NCBI GenBank assembly: GCA_028023455.1
Contig: JAQFVV010012535.1
Span: 1,612,001 to 1,676,000 of the forward strand
Origin: Epiperipatus broadwayi
Taxonomy: Eukaryota > Onychophora > Udeonychophora > Euonychophora > Peripatidae
Reading direction: 5' to 3'
DNA: 64,000 bases
Shown: in pieces, positions 1 to 11,186 of the stretch
How positions within the stretch are numbered: position 1 is the first letter of the stretch
How the letters are laid out: the number at the start of each line of letters is the position of its first letter
Notes under the pieces: model-generated
What the model saw: only the letters and a program-made list of their open reading frames with translations
Database searches by the model: none
What the model was told of the DNA's origin: nothing
Made by a program: the position numbers and the translations under genes

Positions 1-1250
1 TTTCTGTCCTTCCACAATGGATTCTTCTTAGTGTCAGTCAAGGGCTGAAATCACAAATAGTTTATTATCTGTTTGCAATTGTCATTTCCTTGATGCTCTT
101 TTAATTTCCACAAATCGTCTTCTATCGTCCCTTCTTTGCCTATCTTCGCTATTGCTATATACACTCCATGACAGCTTACGACCTTGAGCCACCGGGTATC
201 GGCTTAAAGTATCTGCTACAATGTTCTCTTTTCCACAGCAGTATACTACTTTATAATTAAATTCTTGAAGGACAAACTGGTTAAGAAATTCAAGGCTCAT
301 ATAGTCAGTCATCACCACTACTTCGGAGTCTATCAAATACTGCCAAAATTTCTTAAACGCCCACACATCTGCCAATGCTTCTTTCTCAGTTACGGTGAAT
401 TAACTTCCGGTCCTTTCAGTATTCAACTAATGAAGCAAAGAACCCCATGTTGACCTTCTTGTATCTGAAACATGACCCCCAGTCTGAACTCGCTACTATC
501 TGTCTGTACAAAGAAAGGTTTATTGAAATCAGGATAAGATAGCATAACTTCCTCTAAAAATCCCTCCTTCACTCTTTTGAAACTACACTCATGCTGTTCA
601 TCCCACGCCCATGCTTTCTTTTTTCTTAATAATTGTAGCAATAGTTCCATGTCTAGTGAAAATCCCCTATGAAACCGATTGTAAAATGTACATAGCCCCA
701 GGAAAGATTTAACATGTTTTTTACTCCGAGGTGTAGGGAATTTTTTCAGGATTGGGTAGTATTCCCCTCTCACTGATGATATGGCCTAGAAATTTGACTT
801 CTGTGGTCATCACGTGACTTCTATTCAAATTAATCCTTATACCCTTACTTTCACATTCACTTAATAATCACCCTAAATGCTCAAAATGTTCTTCTATGCT
901 CTCTGATGCAACAACAATATCGTCCACATACATCACAATGAAATTATTAATATCTTCTGACAATACCTGATCTAGACATTGAACCGGCTCTGCTCCTCTA
1001 TTTTTCAGCCCGAATGGAATTCTATTGAAATTATATGTGCGTCCGTTATACCTAAATGCCATATATTTCTAATCCCTTGGATGCAACTTAATTTTCCAAT
1101 AACTGGCCGTCAAGTCGAATGTTGAAAATATTTTTTATTTGTAAATCTTGTTAATAAACTCATTCATAGGTGGCAGATGGGTCCCTTTCTCTGTTTTTTT
1201 ATTAATTGATGTTGCAGGTTCTATTCTCAGTTCAACATTGATTCTTCTTA
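1..1250 (-). mobile_element. Ty3/gypsy-like pol remnant (RT and RNase H), cut by window edge
   Basis: Read on the minus strand this is the reverse transcriptase and RNase H part of a Ty3/gypsy LTR retrotransposon. Near 1080-1130 the frame gives a FDLTASYWKIKLHP block (RT motif A region). At 868-1062 comes an IPFGLKN block and the catalytic MYVDDIVVAS motif with both aspartates kept. At 423-773 is the thumb/connection segment (KHVKSFLGLCTFYNRF) followed by RNase H (PFFVQTDSS). At 82-375 are the RNase H end and the ADTLSRYPV block. A further frame at 1-110 reads like the linker before the integrase zinc finger. Stops at about 1060 and 1135 and several frameshifts break it, so it is a pseudogene. 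Integrase would lie left of the window. No LTR was found. Confidence 0.85.
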
Positions 1251-1259
1251 GTGTTTTAG

Positions 1260-1975
1260 TTCCTTTCATATCTCTCAGCATACAGAAGCTATGGTCTATC
1301 TAGCAGGCGAGGCACCAATGTTATTTCATTGTGAGTCAGTAGTCAGGTGGGTTGAGCATGAACCCATGTGCTTTTAAAGCCATTAGCCATGCATTTCTCT
1401 TATTTATTTCTTTGCTGCTGATCTCTCTAATTCCAAAGTAGTAATAGTTATCTCTCCTCTTTTTTTTTATTATTGTTTATTGGGAAATAATTAATTAAAA
1501 CATTCTACAATTTCCACTGAGTTATTATCAGTGGAAATAATGTATAATTATAAATGGAACCTTTTTCTATAATGTGTTCCTCTATTGTTCATGGAATATA
1601 ATTAGTTAAACATATTTTAACATCTTCATTTCATACAAATATATTTTAAATTTTTTTATTTCAAGTTTACAATTCATTTAACTTTTCCTTCTTCGATAAC
1701 TTCTATTGATAATATATTTCAAATGTTCTTTCCTTTTTTTATTATTATTATTTTTTTTTGAATATTTCAATCGTATTAATTATTATAATGCATAGTTTAA
1801 GAGAGAAAGAGATGCATTTCTTTATGCACCCCCCTCCCCTTCTTTTACAATAAAATCAGAAGTAATATTCAAACATTTAACTAAATCTCAACTCCTTTTT
1901 TTTTTCTTCAAATTTCTGGTAACTAAATAATTTACCCTTGTTAATAGGTATGCATGTGACTACAACTTTATGTGG
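1260..1975. other. AT-rich intergenic stretch, no gene seen
   Basis: No open frame with recognisable protein similarity was found. The segment has long T and A runs, and between 1300 and 1440 a more balanced stretch that may be the upstream part of the neighbouring gypsy element. No tRNA, terminal repeat or promoter could be supported. Confidence 0.4.
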
Positions 1976-2190
1976 TCATCACAATATATAGTAATTATTT
2001 TTATATAATTTCTTAATAATATCCACTAACGCTTCATCTATTCCCAAATTTGCTAAACTTATTCATAATCTATTTCTATTTACTCTATCATATGCTTTCT
2101 CTATGTCTATAAAACTCATATATAACTGTCTACCTGAATTCCTACTCATATCCATAACTATATCTATAACGTTAGGTATATGATTTAGCA
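1976..2190 (-). mobile_element. LINE family A fragment (RT motif A region)
   Basis: On the minus strand this encodes a short RT stretch (SRNSGRQLYMSFIDIEKAYDR, then LVDIIKKLYKNNYY in the same order) that closely matches the frames at 41732-42016 (minus) and about 51490-51650 (plus). It is therefore a third, heavily truncated copy of LINE family A. It covers motif A (FIDIEKAYDRVN) and the following helix only. It ends abruptly at about 1976 next to unrelated AT-rich DNA. Confidence 0.75.
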
Positions 2191-2199
2191 CCTCTATTG

Positions 2200-2540
2200 G
2201 CAATGCACTTTTTTTTAATCAAATCTGGGTTATTTTGAATTTTCCTAACGCTATCTTGCTTATTTTTTGGAATTTCTGGCTGAAAATTGATATGTGTCGG
2301 CTCAGGAGTATGCTTGATCTATTTATAATCATTAAATTTTTTCCCGCATTTTCTAAGGCGTCTATTTCATTGGGTTCAAAACCGCTACATAATGTTAGTG
2401 TAGAACCATTGTTAACAGGGGGCCTTACTGATGATAAATTACTATTTTGCAGGTCAACTAATTTGATTTTATTTCTTTTCTTTGCTATAGGCAGCTTAGG
2501 TGAGGCTTCTGAAATTTTTTCTGTTTATTGTTAAATTGCT
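2200..2540 (-). pseudogene. Unidentified open frame, possibly retroelement ORF1 remnant
   Basis: On the minus strand an uninterrupted frame of about 97 codons ends at about 2221 and starts after a stop near 2515. It has a basic patch (AKKRNKIK), several NS/SS-rich turns and a hydrophobic-basic C-terminal half (ISIFSQKFQKISKIALGK). A Lys/Glu-rich, coiled-coil-like stretch precedes it in another frame (about 2540-2620). It is directly followed by the LINE A fragment, so an ORF1 or linker piece of a retroelement is the likeliest explanation. No family was recognised. Confidence 0.3.
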
Positions 2541-2659
2541 TATTCATTAACATTAGCTCAGACTGAATATTTTTTTTTTATTTTCTATCCGAGCTAGATC
2601 TATTTTTCCTAGCACTTCCATTATACATAAAGGTTAATAAGGACTTACCTTAAGATCTC

Positions 2660-4917
2660 CTATATTCAGGAGTTTATTTTACAAACAGCTGGTTAATTGT
2701 TAATCTGAATTCCGCTGTATATTTGTCTAAAATTTTGTATAGGTGACTCAGGTATTTGGCTGATGGGAGGATGACTAGAATGTCATCCATGTAGGGGAAG
2801 GCCTTGACATTTTTTTGAAGTTTTGGGATATATACTCTGGGGAGATGTTTCCAGTTCTTGGAGCAGCAGATTTAGATATGATATGAAAAGAAGAGCACTG
2901 ATAGAACCTTGCGGGATTGAAATGTCCAGTTTAAATCCTTGAGATAGTTCCATTTAGGGTGATGAAAACCTGTCTGTTGCTTAGGAGATTGTTGATTATT
3001 TGTATTATTTCTTTGGAGATAGGGTATTTTTCTAGAATGTCTAGAAGTTTTTGTACTCTGACGTTATTGAAAGCAGCTGAGATATCAATTTGCACTACAA
3101 TGGGTTTGGACACTCTGTTTTTTCTTATATGGCCTAGGAGAATGTTGACTTCACCAATAGCTGTCATGGTTTTGGAGCCCTTTTTTGCATATTGAGAGAT
3201 AGTAATGTATTGAAGGATCTTGGATTGAATTCTATCCTTTATTCCGATTGGATAACTTAATTAAGGCATCATTGAAATTGGTCTAATACTGTTAAGTTGC
3301 ATTGGGTCCTGTTTTTTTTTTAACAAATAGAACAAGAGCAACTGGGTACAAGTTTGGGATGTATCTCTTAAGTGTCAATGAAAGGTGGTTTATCATTTTT
3401 AAAATGATCGGAATGATAATGTTGCTGAGGTGGGTTAGTATGAATTTTGGAATGCCTTGTATGCCAGGATGCACATGTTCTAGCATGGACATTAGTTTAT
3501 CAGTCAGGATTTTAGCTGTGATTCCATGTGCCTCTTGCAAACCTGGGGTCTCTGAATTATCTAGTTGGTTGTCTTGTAACTTTTGGCAAAAGAATTGTCT
3601 GATGACATCTAGCATAGGAGTTCCGATGTAAGTGATGCTGTTAAGCTAAATATTATTGAGGGTAGACTGTTTTCTGTTTGTCCCAAATGCCCACCTTAGA
3701 TAACTTTTGGTCCAATAGTATTGGTTGGAAATGTAGACCTTGGCATGTTTAATTGCTATATACTCTGGCAAGGGCTTTTATTTAGCCTTATCTAAGTTCT
3801 TGGTTTGAATAATTTGTTCCATGGCATTATCTCCTGTTGGTATGTCTTTGAGTTGACAGTTCAGATCTTCTAAGTCCTGAAGGAGAGCTATTGGACCTTT
3901 GCATTTTAGTGTGAGGGGGGTGATTAAAGTCTGCATTATTCCTATGAATGAAAACCATGCCTCTCCTGCAGAGGCCTCTAAGTATATTGATTTTATTAAA
4001 ATAAATATAAGCCTCCAAGAAGATTGCTTCCAGAGTGGTGGATTTTGTTATTAATCTGATTGTTTTGTTATCCTTTCCCCCTCTGGTATCTGATGTGTGA
4101 CTTCTAAGTCCACAGCCAGATGGTCAGAGAACATGACTGGCTCTAGTCTGGGGCTCAGCATAAAGTGAACATCAGGGGTATAATAGAGAAGGTCAGTGAG
4201 GGATTTGTGACTTGATATAGAAGGAATAGGCTCCAGGGGGGGGGGAAGCTGTCACCACTCATAAAGGTGTTATTAAGTAGGTGTATATATTTCTTATTGA
4301 AAGTTTTATATGTGATGTTAAAGTCACCTGTGATTATCACTGGCTAGTTGTTGTTGGCCATAATCATGTTAATAGTGCTTACTATTCTGAGAAAGTTTGA
4401 GAGAGTTAGCTGGATAAATATAGAAGATATTGAATTTATGTTTTCATATGAGATGTTAATTGCTATAATGTTAGTATCGAGATATAAAGTTTTTAATGAG
4501 TCAGGTGGTTTTTGGGTCTTAATTAATAGATCAACCCCCCCCAGGTGCTATAAAGTTTTGGGATAATTGGGATATCCCAGATTGTTCAGTTTATCTAGTA
4601 TTTTGTAACTACAATTATTGTGATATTTGGTTTCACCTAGTAGGAGTATATGGGGAGATGTAGAAATGAACCATTATTTTAAGGCACAGACTCTCTCTAA
4701 TGAATTAATCCTGCGTATATTAACTCCTATGATTTTGCACTTTTTGATTAGTAGAGTGTCTGTGGAACCTGGAGTCTAGCGCTTTCATGTGTGATAGTTG
4801 TGGATTAGTGATGAATGATAAAGTGGAGCTGTCACTTAGTAAGTTTTCTTCTGTATAAAAAGGGTCAATCAGATCAACTGTTTCCTGAGAGTTATCGTTT
4901 GTTTCCATTTCACTCAT
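2660..4917 (-). pseudogene. LINE family C ORF2 (endonuclease and reverse transcriptase), broken
   Basis: A decayed non-LTR retrotransposon ORF2. It starts at a Met at 4917 (MSEMETND...) and frameshifts near 4725 into an APE-type endonuclease. That domain shows LLLGETKYHNN at about 4640, GDFNITYKTF at about 4330 and MFSDHLAVDL at about 4115. The linker follows at 3640-4020. RT comes next: a PKFILTHLSN / LFVKKKTGPN block (3292-3480), motif A VQIDISAAFNNV (about 3070-3105), IPQGSISALLF (about 2900) and motif C YMDD (2782-2793), then a SHLYKILDKY helix. YMDD instead of FADD is unusual for a LINE. Domain order supports a jockey/R1/I-like LINE, but the clade is not certain. Several frameshifts and stops make it non-functional. 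Confidence 0.8.
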
Positions 4918-4924
4918 GGATTGG

Positions 4925-5990
4925 TCTGAGGGTAGATATAAGCTGAGTTGTGGTTGTTCTTGTATGCTTGTGGTGCATCTTTTTTGTCTGCTATCTGGTG
5001 TATGATAGAGCTTGTGGTCAGTGCTGTGACTTTTCCTTTTTTTTCCGAGATGTATCTTTATTATGTTTTATGTCTTCTTCTGAGCTGGATTTTTCAGATT
5101 TGTGTGATTTTCTTTTTTTTCCTGCAAGTTGTTCATTTATCTGGTCCATTCTGTTTCTTCTGTGGTGTTTTGCTCTGTGCGTTCTATATTCTCTGTCCTT
5201 TCATCCATGGGAGATGTTGTCTCATGGGGCTGACCTTTAGTTCTTGTGTTAAAGAATTGACCATTGGTATGAGTGGTTTGTTGATCTGATTCAGTTTCTT
5301 TTTTTTTTTTGGTCTTTGGAAGTGTCTGTTTCTTGACAAATGGGTAGGAGCTAATTTATGAATAAGCTCTTGTTGGTTTTTTGACTTTTTTGTTGTAATC
5401 ACTTCTTGTTCATCTTTTGTTTCGCTGAGTTCAGTGAAGCATTGGTTTGCTGTCTCTCTGTTTCTTAATTATTTTTGGATTACTTAGGTGTGTTTGGAAT
5501 GTTTCTTTCCATAGGTGTACTGTGTACTTTTATTTGATTTTTATGGTTATTATCATGTTGAATTGGTCTAAGAATGTGTTGAATTGGTCTAAGAATGTGT
5601 TGAATTTTTGCAATTTTTCTTGCATTGAGATCTACGGGTATAAATTCCCATCGATGAGTCTAATACCTGTGGATACTTGCTAATGACATCTTGGATGGAT
5701 GGTTCAGTGATACTATGAACTCCTAATAATGTAATACCCAGAGGTCTGAACCACTCATATCCCAATAGACTTATGCATGGCCAATGTGTCCTTCCTGTAT
5801 GTATAGGTACTATGTATTGTCCTTTAAATGCTATTGCATGGTGTTGAAAGTCTCTTAGTGTGATATTGACTAGTTGTAATTTAAGTATTGGTTCCTTACT
5901 GTAACGGTATGCATTCTCTCAACAAAATAAGTTAAGGCAGCTGCATCTTACTATAGTCAGATTTAAGGTCTTCATATGGGATGCCACGAA
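4925..5990 (-). pseudogene. LINE family C ORF1 remnant
   Basis: Immediately upstream of the LINE C ORF2 on the minus strand is a frame rich in Lys, Gln and Ser (5184-5402: KKSKNQQELIHKLAPTHLSR, then RPKKKKK). Further up (5700-5990) are broken frames. A highly basic, low-complexity protein just ahead of the endonuclease ORF is what LINE ORF1 RNA-binding proteins look like. No CCHC knuckle or RRM could be seen with confidence. The plus-strand open frames here (4948-5289) are T-rich shadows of it. Confidence 0.5.
5558..5599. repeat. Short 21-bp tandem duplication
   Basis: The 21-base unit that begins TTGAATTGGTCTAAG is present twice in direct succession with no mismatch. It lies within LINE C ORF1 and looks like a local slippage event. 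Confidence 0.8.
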
Positions 5991-5999
5991 TGATGTGAT

Positions 6000-8090
6000 T
6001 TAATTTTGATATAAAACTATATCTGTTCCCAACAAAAAACTTATTATTAATAAATTATTATTTCTAAACCACATCAAATCAATTTTCACCTTAATTAACT
6101 TAACCGTTATGCTCAGATTTCGAACTCAGGGAAGTTTAACAATTGATTCTCTTCAGGGGTTCCTATCAATATTCTAAAGTAATATTAATAACAAATCTCA
6201 CTAACTCTTTAAATTAAATTAAATAAAATTGAAGACTTCATTTAATTTAATATAAAAAACATAATAATTATTTATTTAACAAATAAATAACTTAAATTTT
6301 ACAATATATAAAAATTATTTATATATCTACTTCCTTATATTAAAAAAATGTAAATATTCTATTTACTTACGATAGATATATTTTCTAACTTATAACACTA
6401 CGTGATTTTACAACGTATATAAAATATGTCTAAATATTAAGACTTTTATATTAACACTATTCTATAATAATTAGATTATACAAATAATAATCCAATCATT
6501 TATATATAATATTTTCATTCGTTAAAATGATTGTAAGTATTTTATGTTTATTAATATAAAAATATATATTTCATATCAATGTGAAATTTTACTGATAGGA
6601 AATAATTAATTTACCCAGACATTGAGTACATTAAAATAATTATTTAAAATTATACTTTTAAATAAAAAAATATTTTATAAAAAAATTAAACTTTAAAACA
6701 AGACCAAATTAGACAAAAAGTAGTACTGTCTAGACCTATTGAACACCTATATTTATACCTGTCCTATCCAATGATTTTATTGGTTAATTCAACTTCTTAT
6801 CAAGTACTAATTTACACATAAACTAAATTATTTTATCCACAAAATAATTTTCTAAATTATGTCTCGATCATTTTTTATATTATATTAAATTTATTTAATA
6901 TTTTTATAATATAAAATTCCTTTATTTAAACAATTAATGTATTTTTAATAACTTAAAATATTGATTTTAAAATATCTAAATATTATTTAGTCAACACAAT
7001 AAAAGAAAGCAGTTTTAAAATCAACATACTGACTAATTAGCATGTTGGCACATTTCAAGAATGAGTCATTATTTCCAACACCTAACAAAAGGTCAAACAG
7101 GCATGTCATAAGAGAAATACAGGTCTTATGGTACTTTGAGTTCTTGAGGATGAATGAGGGTTGATACGTCCACTCTTTCGATGGCACGGTATCGAATGGA
7201 GAGGTTTGGTTTGAAGATCCGCAGCACAATCAAAACCCTATAAACTTTGCATTCCACAGGGAGTAGGATGTATATTTTGAGAACTAATAGGTGGGGAGAT
7301 TCGGACTTCCGAAGTCCCCAATGGCAAAGCAATAAAGAAAATATGTGGAAGTACCATAAGAGAAAGGAAAGATCGACCAACAGCATTATACCTGGACGAT
7401 AAACTTAATATATCATATTCAAAAGCCTGTAAATGGTTTGACTCCTGCGCAATGATATATTTAAATAAAGAATCATTCTGAAAATTATACTAGAAAATAA
7501 CTCTAACAAAATTTTATATTTAAATTCGATCCCATATACGTATTACTGATAAAATTAGCTTTTTCAGGCAACAACCAGAAAAGGTGAAATAATTATATTA
7601 AGGTTCACGATCTTTTAAAATGAAAATTTAAAGACAAATTCAAATAATAAAGTAAAATATGCATCCACAATAAAATATTTTAGATAAAAAAAACATGAAT
7701 AACAGATTTAAATATAAACTCAACCTTGCGAGCGATTTCTGTTACAAAAGAATAAAACTTTCTAATAAATTTAACTGAAGCCCTTGCTTCTTTCCTCATT
7801 AAACAAAGAAAATAAACCCTTACTAGACTTGCAAAGTTGAATGATATTGTCATATTAATTAAAATAAATTATATATATATTAAACAACATAAGTTAAATA
7901 TTTAATTGAGCCGCAAAAAGCTATATAACATAAATTAAGCGTGAAAGGGCATAGTGAGAACTACATTATACTAGTTAGGGATTACAGAGAGAGAGTTCAA
8001 GAGAATAATTAATAGAAACATAAATTAATATATGAATTGAAATACTAAGATTGAACTACATATTACAAAAGGATTTACTTATTAAGGCAG
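6000..8090. other. Extremely AT-rich stretch with one unexplained island
   Basis: 6000-7000 and 7400-8090 are almost purely A/T with many short runs, and no coding frame or RNA gene was seen. The interval 7040-7400 stands out by higher G+C and by longer open frames on both strands. On the minus strand 7126-7386 is open for 86 codons. On the plus strand a frame at about 7290-7450 reads GKAIKKICGSTIRERK and LDDKLNISYSKACKWFDSCA, with an appearance of real protein. No family could be assigned. Confidence 0.4.
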
Positions 8091-8099
8091 CTCTACATT

Positions 8100-8492
8100 A
8101 AGTGAGGTTACCTCCGCATAGCAGGTAGATGTAGAATAAGCAGTCAATCAGTTGGGTCATCATATACAGCTGGTCAGATGGATGGAACATGGCGGCACCA
8201 GGCATACAGATAGATAGTTCTACAAGAGAAAAAGGGAAAGGTGAAAGATTCCTCTACTCAAACTTCATAGCACACAACTTGTGTTGGTTTCTTAAAATTT
8301 ATTTCACTGAAAGTAACTAAACTAACTCCACTGAAAAATAACTAAACTCAACTGACTGAAAGGTAACTAAAACTGCCACTAAACTCAACTAAAAACTGAC
8401 TTCTTTTGTTCTATGGCCCTTTTTATACACCCTTTAATCCTGCCAAGAATGCAATCTCAGTTGCCTACAACTATCTCTGTAATCTCTTGATT
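8100..8492 (-). repeat. Putative LTR or promoter-bearing repeat
   Basis: This stretch is less AT-rich than its surroundings. On the minus strand it has a TATA-like box (GTGTATAAAAAGGGCC, about 8414-8430) and, about 130 bases further on, an AATAAA-type signal near 8300. Between them (about 8305-8400) a degenerate unit of roughly 25-30 bases containing AACTAAACTCAACT is repeated. That layout resembles the promoter/R region of an LTR. No second copy or TG...CA boundary was found. The gypsy element at 8498 inserted at its right-hand side. Confidence 0.35.
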
Positions 8493-8497
8493 AAATC
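8493..8497. repeat. Target site duplication (left) AAATC
   Basis: AAATC directly precedes the left LTR and AAATC (11182-11186) directly follows the right LTR. A 5-bp duplication is typical of LTR retrotransposon integration and fixes both outer ends. Confidence 0.85.
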
Positions 8498-9121
8498 TGC
8501 TGTGTCTTATGACCAGCAAGTAAATAAATGGACAAAGGCAGATTTGAGATGGTAAGATTATAGTTTAATTTGAATAATTTTAACTATATACATTGCCTAT
8601 TATAAGGCATAATAAAATAATAAAAGGTCGTGGTGACCTGCATATAATACCCTAGTCCTGCTTTTGGACTTACAGAGACAGGAGTCTCTGACTTATAATT
8701 AAAACTCAGAACAATTATCAGGTTATGGGAGTTTATATACCCCTCAAGACTTCTGGAGTCTTTTATATTCCTAACCATATATGGTGTTTTCACATACGTT
8801 TTCACATACACGCAGTATTTTCACATTTCACACCATATATGGTATTTTACACAGTTTTCTGACACTATAAGGTCAGCTGATCTTTCTATGATTTAAACAA
8901 CATTGCAATTTTATACAATCGTTATACATAATTACTATACAGTTATTCTTATTTTATACATATTCATTATATTTTAAAGTTATTACTTTTATTCTACATT
9001 ATATTTTACAGTTATTACTTTTATTCTACAATACTGTACTCTTATTATTATACAACTTATTATTTTACATATTTATTATACATTACATATGTATATACCT
9101 TTCTTGACCTTGAATATTGCA
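8498..9121 (-). repeat. 3' LTR of gypsy element (624 bp)
   Basis: This copy begins TGCTGTGTC and ends ATATTGCA on the plus strand. It matches 10591-11181 along its whole length with scattered substitutions. It carries an extra direct duplication of about 33 bases (TTATTACTTTTATTCTACA twice, about 8978-9031) that the other LTR lacks. On the minus strand it has a TATATAAAC promoter-like box (8731-8740). The element is on the minus strand, so this is the downstream LTR. Confidence 0.92.
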
Positions 9122-9790
9122 CTCCCCCCCCCCCCAGAAGTATGGTTTTTCACCTAACATATTCTTTGAGATGAGATGGGGGATTTCTAGTTCTTGCCGG
9201 TTGCTGGCGGTCTTTACTGTGCTTTGCCAATTTACTGTTTGTTGATGGTGGTTTCGATGCGCCAATTTTTGCTGTGCTATAGGTACTTTCCGAGGTTTTG
9301 TTACAATAGGTTTTCCTCTGTCTCTTAACTCTATATCTACAGGCGAGGTTTTTAATTTTCCTGGTTCTTTTTTGAACAAGGGGTTTTTGACTAGCGATTC
9401 TATGTCGATTTTTTTTATAACGCATATTTTTATGCCTAGGGGCGTGAACCACTCACGGCCAATGATCGGGTTAATATCTCCATTCATGATATATATTGGT
9501 AGTATTTCTTTAGTTTTCGTTGTTTCTACCTTTACATTTGCAACTCCTAATATCCTTATGGGATTTGTATTAGCATCCCTGGCCTTGAGTTGAGTTTTCT
9601 CTACCCTTGGAGAGAATTTTAGATTCTGAATTAGCCTTTCCCAATCTCTGCTTTTTATCAGCGATATCCTTGATCCGCTATCAATTTCCATGCTTAATGG
9701 TTTGCCGAATAGTTTTATGTTTATCATAATTTGATCAGATTCGTCTATAGTAGCACTTTTTATGTAGCTACTTTCCATTACTTCGCACAT
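9083..9790 (-). pseudogene. Gypsy protease and pre-RT segment, truncated
   Basis: A 235-codon open frame with a retropepsin domain. The catalytic DSG triad is at residues 37-39 in MEIDSGSRISLI, and the second family block (NPIIGREWFTPLGIKI) is about 90 residues later. Residues from about 150 give the linker that precedes RT in Ty3/gypsy polyproteins (GKPIVTKPRKVPIAQQKL). After this the frame no longer looks like RT. It runs through the deletion junction and the polypurine tract into the LTR. In the family this protease cleaves the gag-pol polyprotein. Here it has no polymerase to release. Confidence 0.8.
9122..9137 (-). other. Polypurine tract
   Basis: On the minus strand a run of twelve G followed by AG lies directly against the TGCA that starts the 3' LTR. 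Polypurine tracts at this position prime plus-strand DNA synthesis in LTR elements. Confidence 0.75.
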
Positions 9791-9821
9791 AAGTTCTCTG
9801 TTAGGCTTTTTTATAGTGGTG

Positions 9822-10425
9822 CTATCTTTCGGGATACTCAGTTATTTTCCGATAACTTTCAGTTTCTGGAATATTGCAATCACGGGCTTTGTGACCGATT
9901 TTTCTACATCGAAAACATTTAATTTGTTTATCAGTTTTGGGCTTAACTTCAGACATTTTAAAATTTGTATCTTGAAGACCTGGTTCTGGTCTCTTGAAAC
10001 TTCTAAACTCTCTCACTTGGTAAGCTGTTCCATTTCTGATAGCTTCTTTGTAAGTTAGATCTTTTATTGCCAATAAGATCTGCCTAAACTGGTCTTCAAT
10101 TATTCTGTATAATAGCTGTTTGAGAAGAGCTTCTTCTAAATATTTACAGAAAGGCATGGCTTTGCCATCTCTCTTAAACCAATGTCAAATTCTTTTATTT
10201 TCTCATTCTTTCTTTGCCTTCTGCCTCTAAAGTGCAATCGAGCAATAAACTTGGATGGTTGGGGATTGAAATATTCATCGTATTTCTGCATCTCTGGCGA
10301 ATTTCCACATAGTTTGTAATACTATTTAGTATAAAGTAGCTTTTGATCCTCTGAACATACAGTGGCCAATCACTCAGATTTTGTACCTTAAATTCGCAAA
10401 TAGAAACTTGCGATATGCTCGCCAT
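9822..10425 (-). pseudogene. Gypsy gag with one CCHC zinc knuckle, frameshifted
   Basis: Gag (capsid/nucleocapsid) of the LTR element. The N-terminal frame (10195-10425) starts MASISQVSICEFKVQ and continues with DWPLYVQRIKSYF, similar in layout to gypsy gag proteins. The C-terminal frame (9822-10157) carries a single CX2CX4HX4C knuckle, CFRCRKIGHKARDC, followed by an acidic/polar tail and then the protease frame. The junction between the two frames near 10160-10195 is broken, so capsid and nucleocapsid parts are out of frame. Length is short for a gypsy gag, suggesting small deletions. Confidence 0.75.
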
Positions 10426-10563
10426 TTCTCTATTGATTCAAATCCACTTACGATTTGTCTCAGCTTGCTGTTTAGGCAATTATTTCAAGATTCGATCCTA
10501 TGATGACCAAGCCAATTTTTAATGTAGTTCTGTTCCTGTATTGACTGCCACTTTCTTTCAGAT

Positions 10564-10589
10564 TCGATTCCTGTGTCAGCTGCGCCAAT
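10564..10589 (-). other. Primer binding site, tRNA-Ser-like
   Basis: Two bases inside the 5' LTR, the minus strand reads TGGCGCAGCTGACACAG. TGG pairs with the CCA end of a tRNA. TGGCGCAG is the start expected for a metazoan serine tRNA primer, as used by the 297/17.6 group of gypsy elements. The plus strand correspondingly looks like a tRNA 3' end with a TTCGATTC T-loop. The tRNA identity is inferred from memory of the family. Confidence 0.55.
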
Positions 10590-10590
10590 T

Positions 10591-11181
10591 TGCTGTGTCT
10601 TATGACCAGCAAGTGAATAAATGGATAAAGGCAGAATTGAGATGGTAAGATTATAGTTTAATACGAATAATTTTAACTATATACATTGCCTATTACAAGG
10701 TGTAATAAAATAATAAAAGGTCATGGTGACCTGCATATAATACCCTAGTCCTGCTTCTGGACTTACAGAGGCAGGAGTCTCTGACTTATAATTAAAACTC
10801 AGAACAATTAGATCCGGTTATGGGGGTTTATATACCCATCAAGACTTCTGGAGTCTTTTACATTCCTAACCATATATGGTGTTTTCACATACGTTTTCAC
10901 ATACATGCAGTATTTTCACATTTCTCACCATTTATGATATTTTACACAGTTTTCTGATTCTATAAGGTCAGCTGAGCTTTCTATGATTTAATAACATTGC
11001 AATTTTACACAATCGTTATACATAATTCCTATACAGTTATTCTTATTTTACATATTCATTATATATTACAATTATTACTTTTATTCTACATTATTGTACT
11101 CTTATTATTATACAACTTATTATTTTACATATTCATTATACATTACATATGTATATACCTTTCTTGACCTTGAATATTGCA
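10591..11181 (-). repeat. 5' LTR of gypsy element (591 bp)
   Basis: The upstream LTR of the minus-strand element. Ends are TGCTGTGTC and ATATTGCA in plus orientation, identical at both termini to 8498-9121. The promoter-like TATATAAAC box is conserved (10827-10835). It lacks the 33-base internal duplication of the other LTR. It is followed by the AAATC target duplication at 11182-11186. Confidence 0.92.
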
Positions 11182-11186
11182 AAATC

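Larger units (their letters stand above)
8498..11181 (-). mobile_element. Ty3/gypsy LTR retrotransposon with internal deletion
   Basis: A bounded LTR element: AAATC duplication, 624-bp and 591-bp LTRs, primer binding site, gag, protease and polypurine tract, all on the minus strand. The interior is only about 1.47 kb. Coding runs from gag through protease to the conserved block ahead of RT (GKPIVTKPRKVPIA). It then jumps to a short tail ending at the G-rich polypurine tract. RT, RNase H and integrase have been lost in one internal deletion. The copy is therefore non-autonomous. The LTR differences indicate that it is not recent. Confidence 0.9.

Noticed and set aside
2235-2534. Plus-strand 99-codon open frame
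   Set aside because: No protein family features; the minus strand over the same bases looks more protein-like and leads into a LINE fragment.
4948-5289. Two overlapping plus-strand frames rich in Phe, Leu and Cys
   Set aside because: Hydrophobic composition comes from the T-rich complement of the Lys/Gln-rich LINE C ORF1; shadows.
8584-8811. Minus-strand 75-codon frame
   Set aside because: Lies entirely inside an LTR and is not conserved in length in the other LTR.
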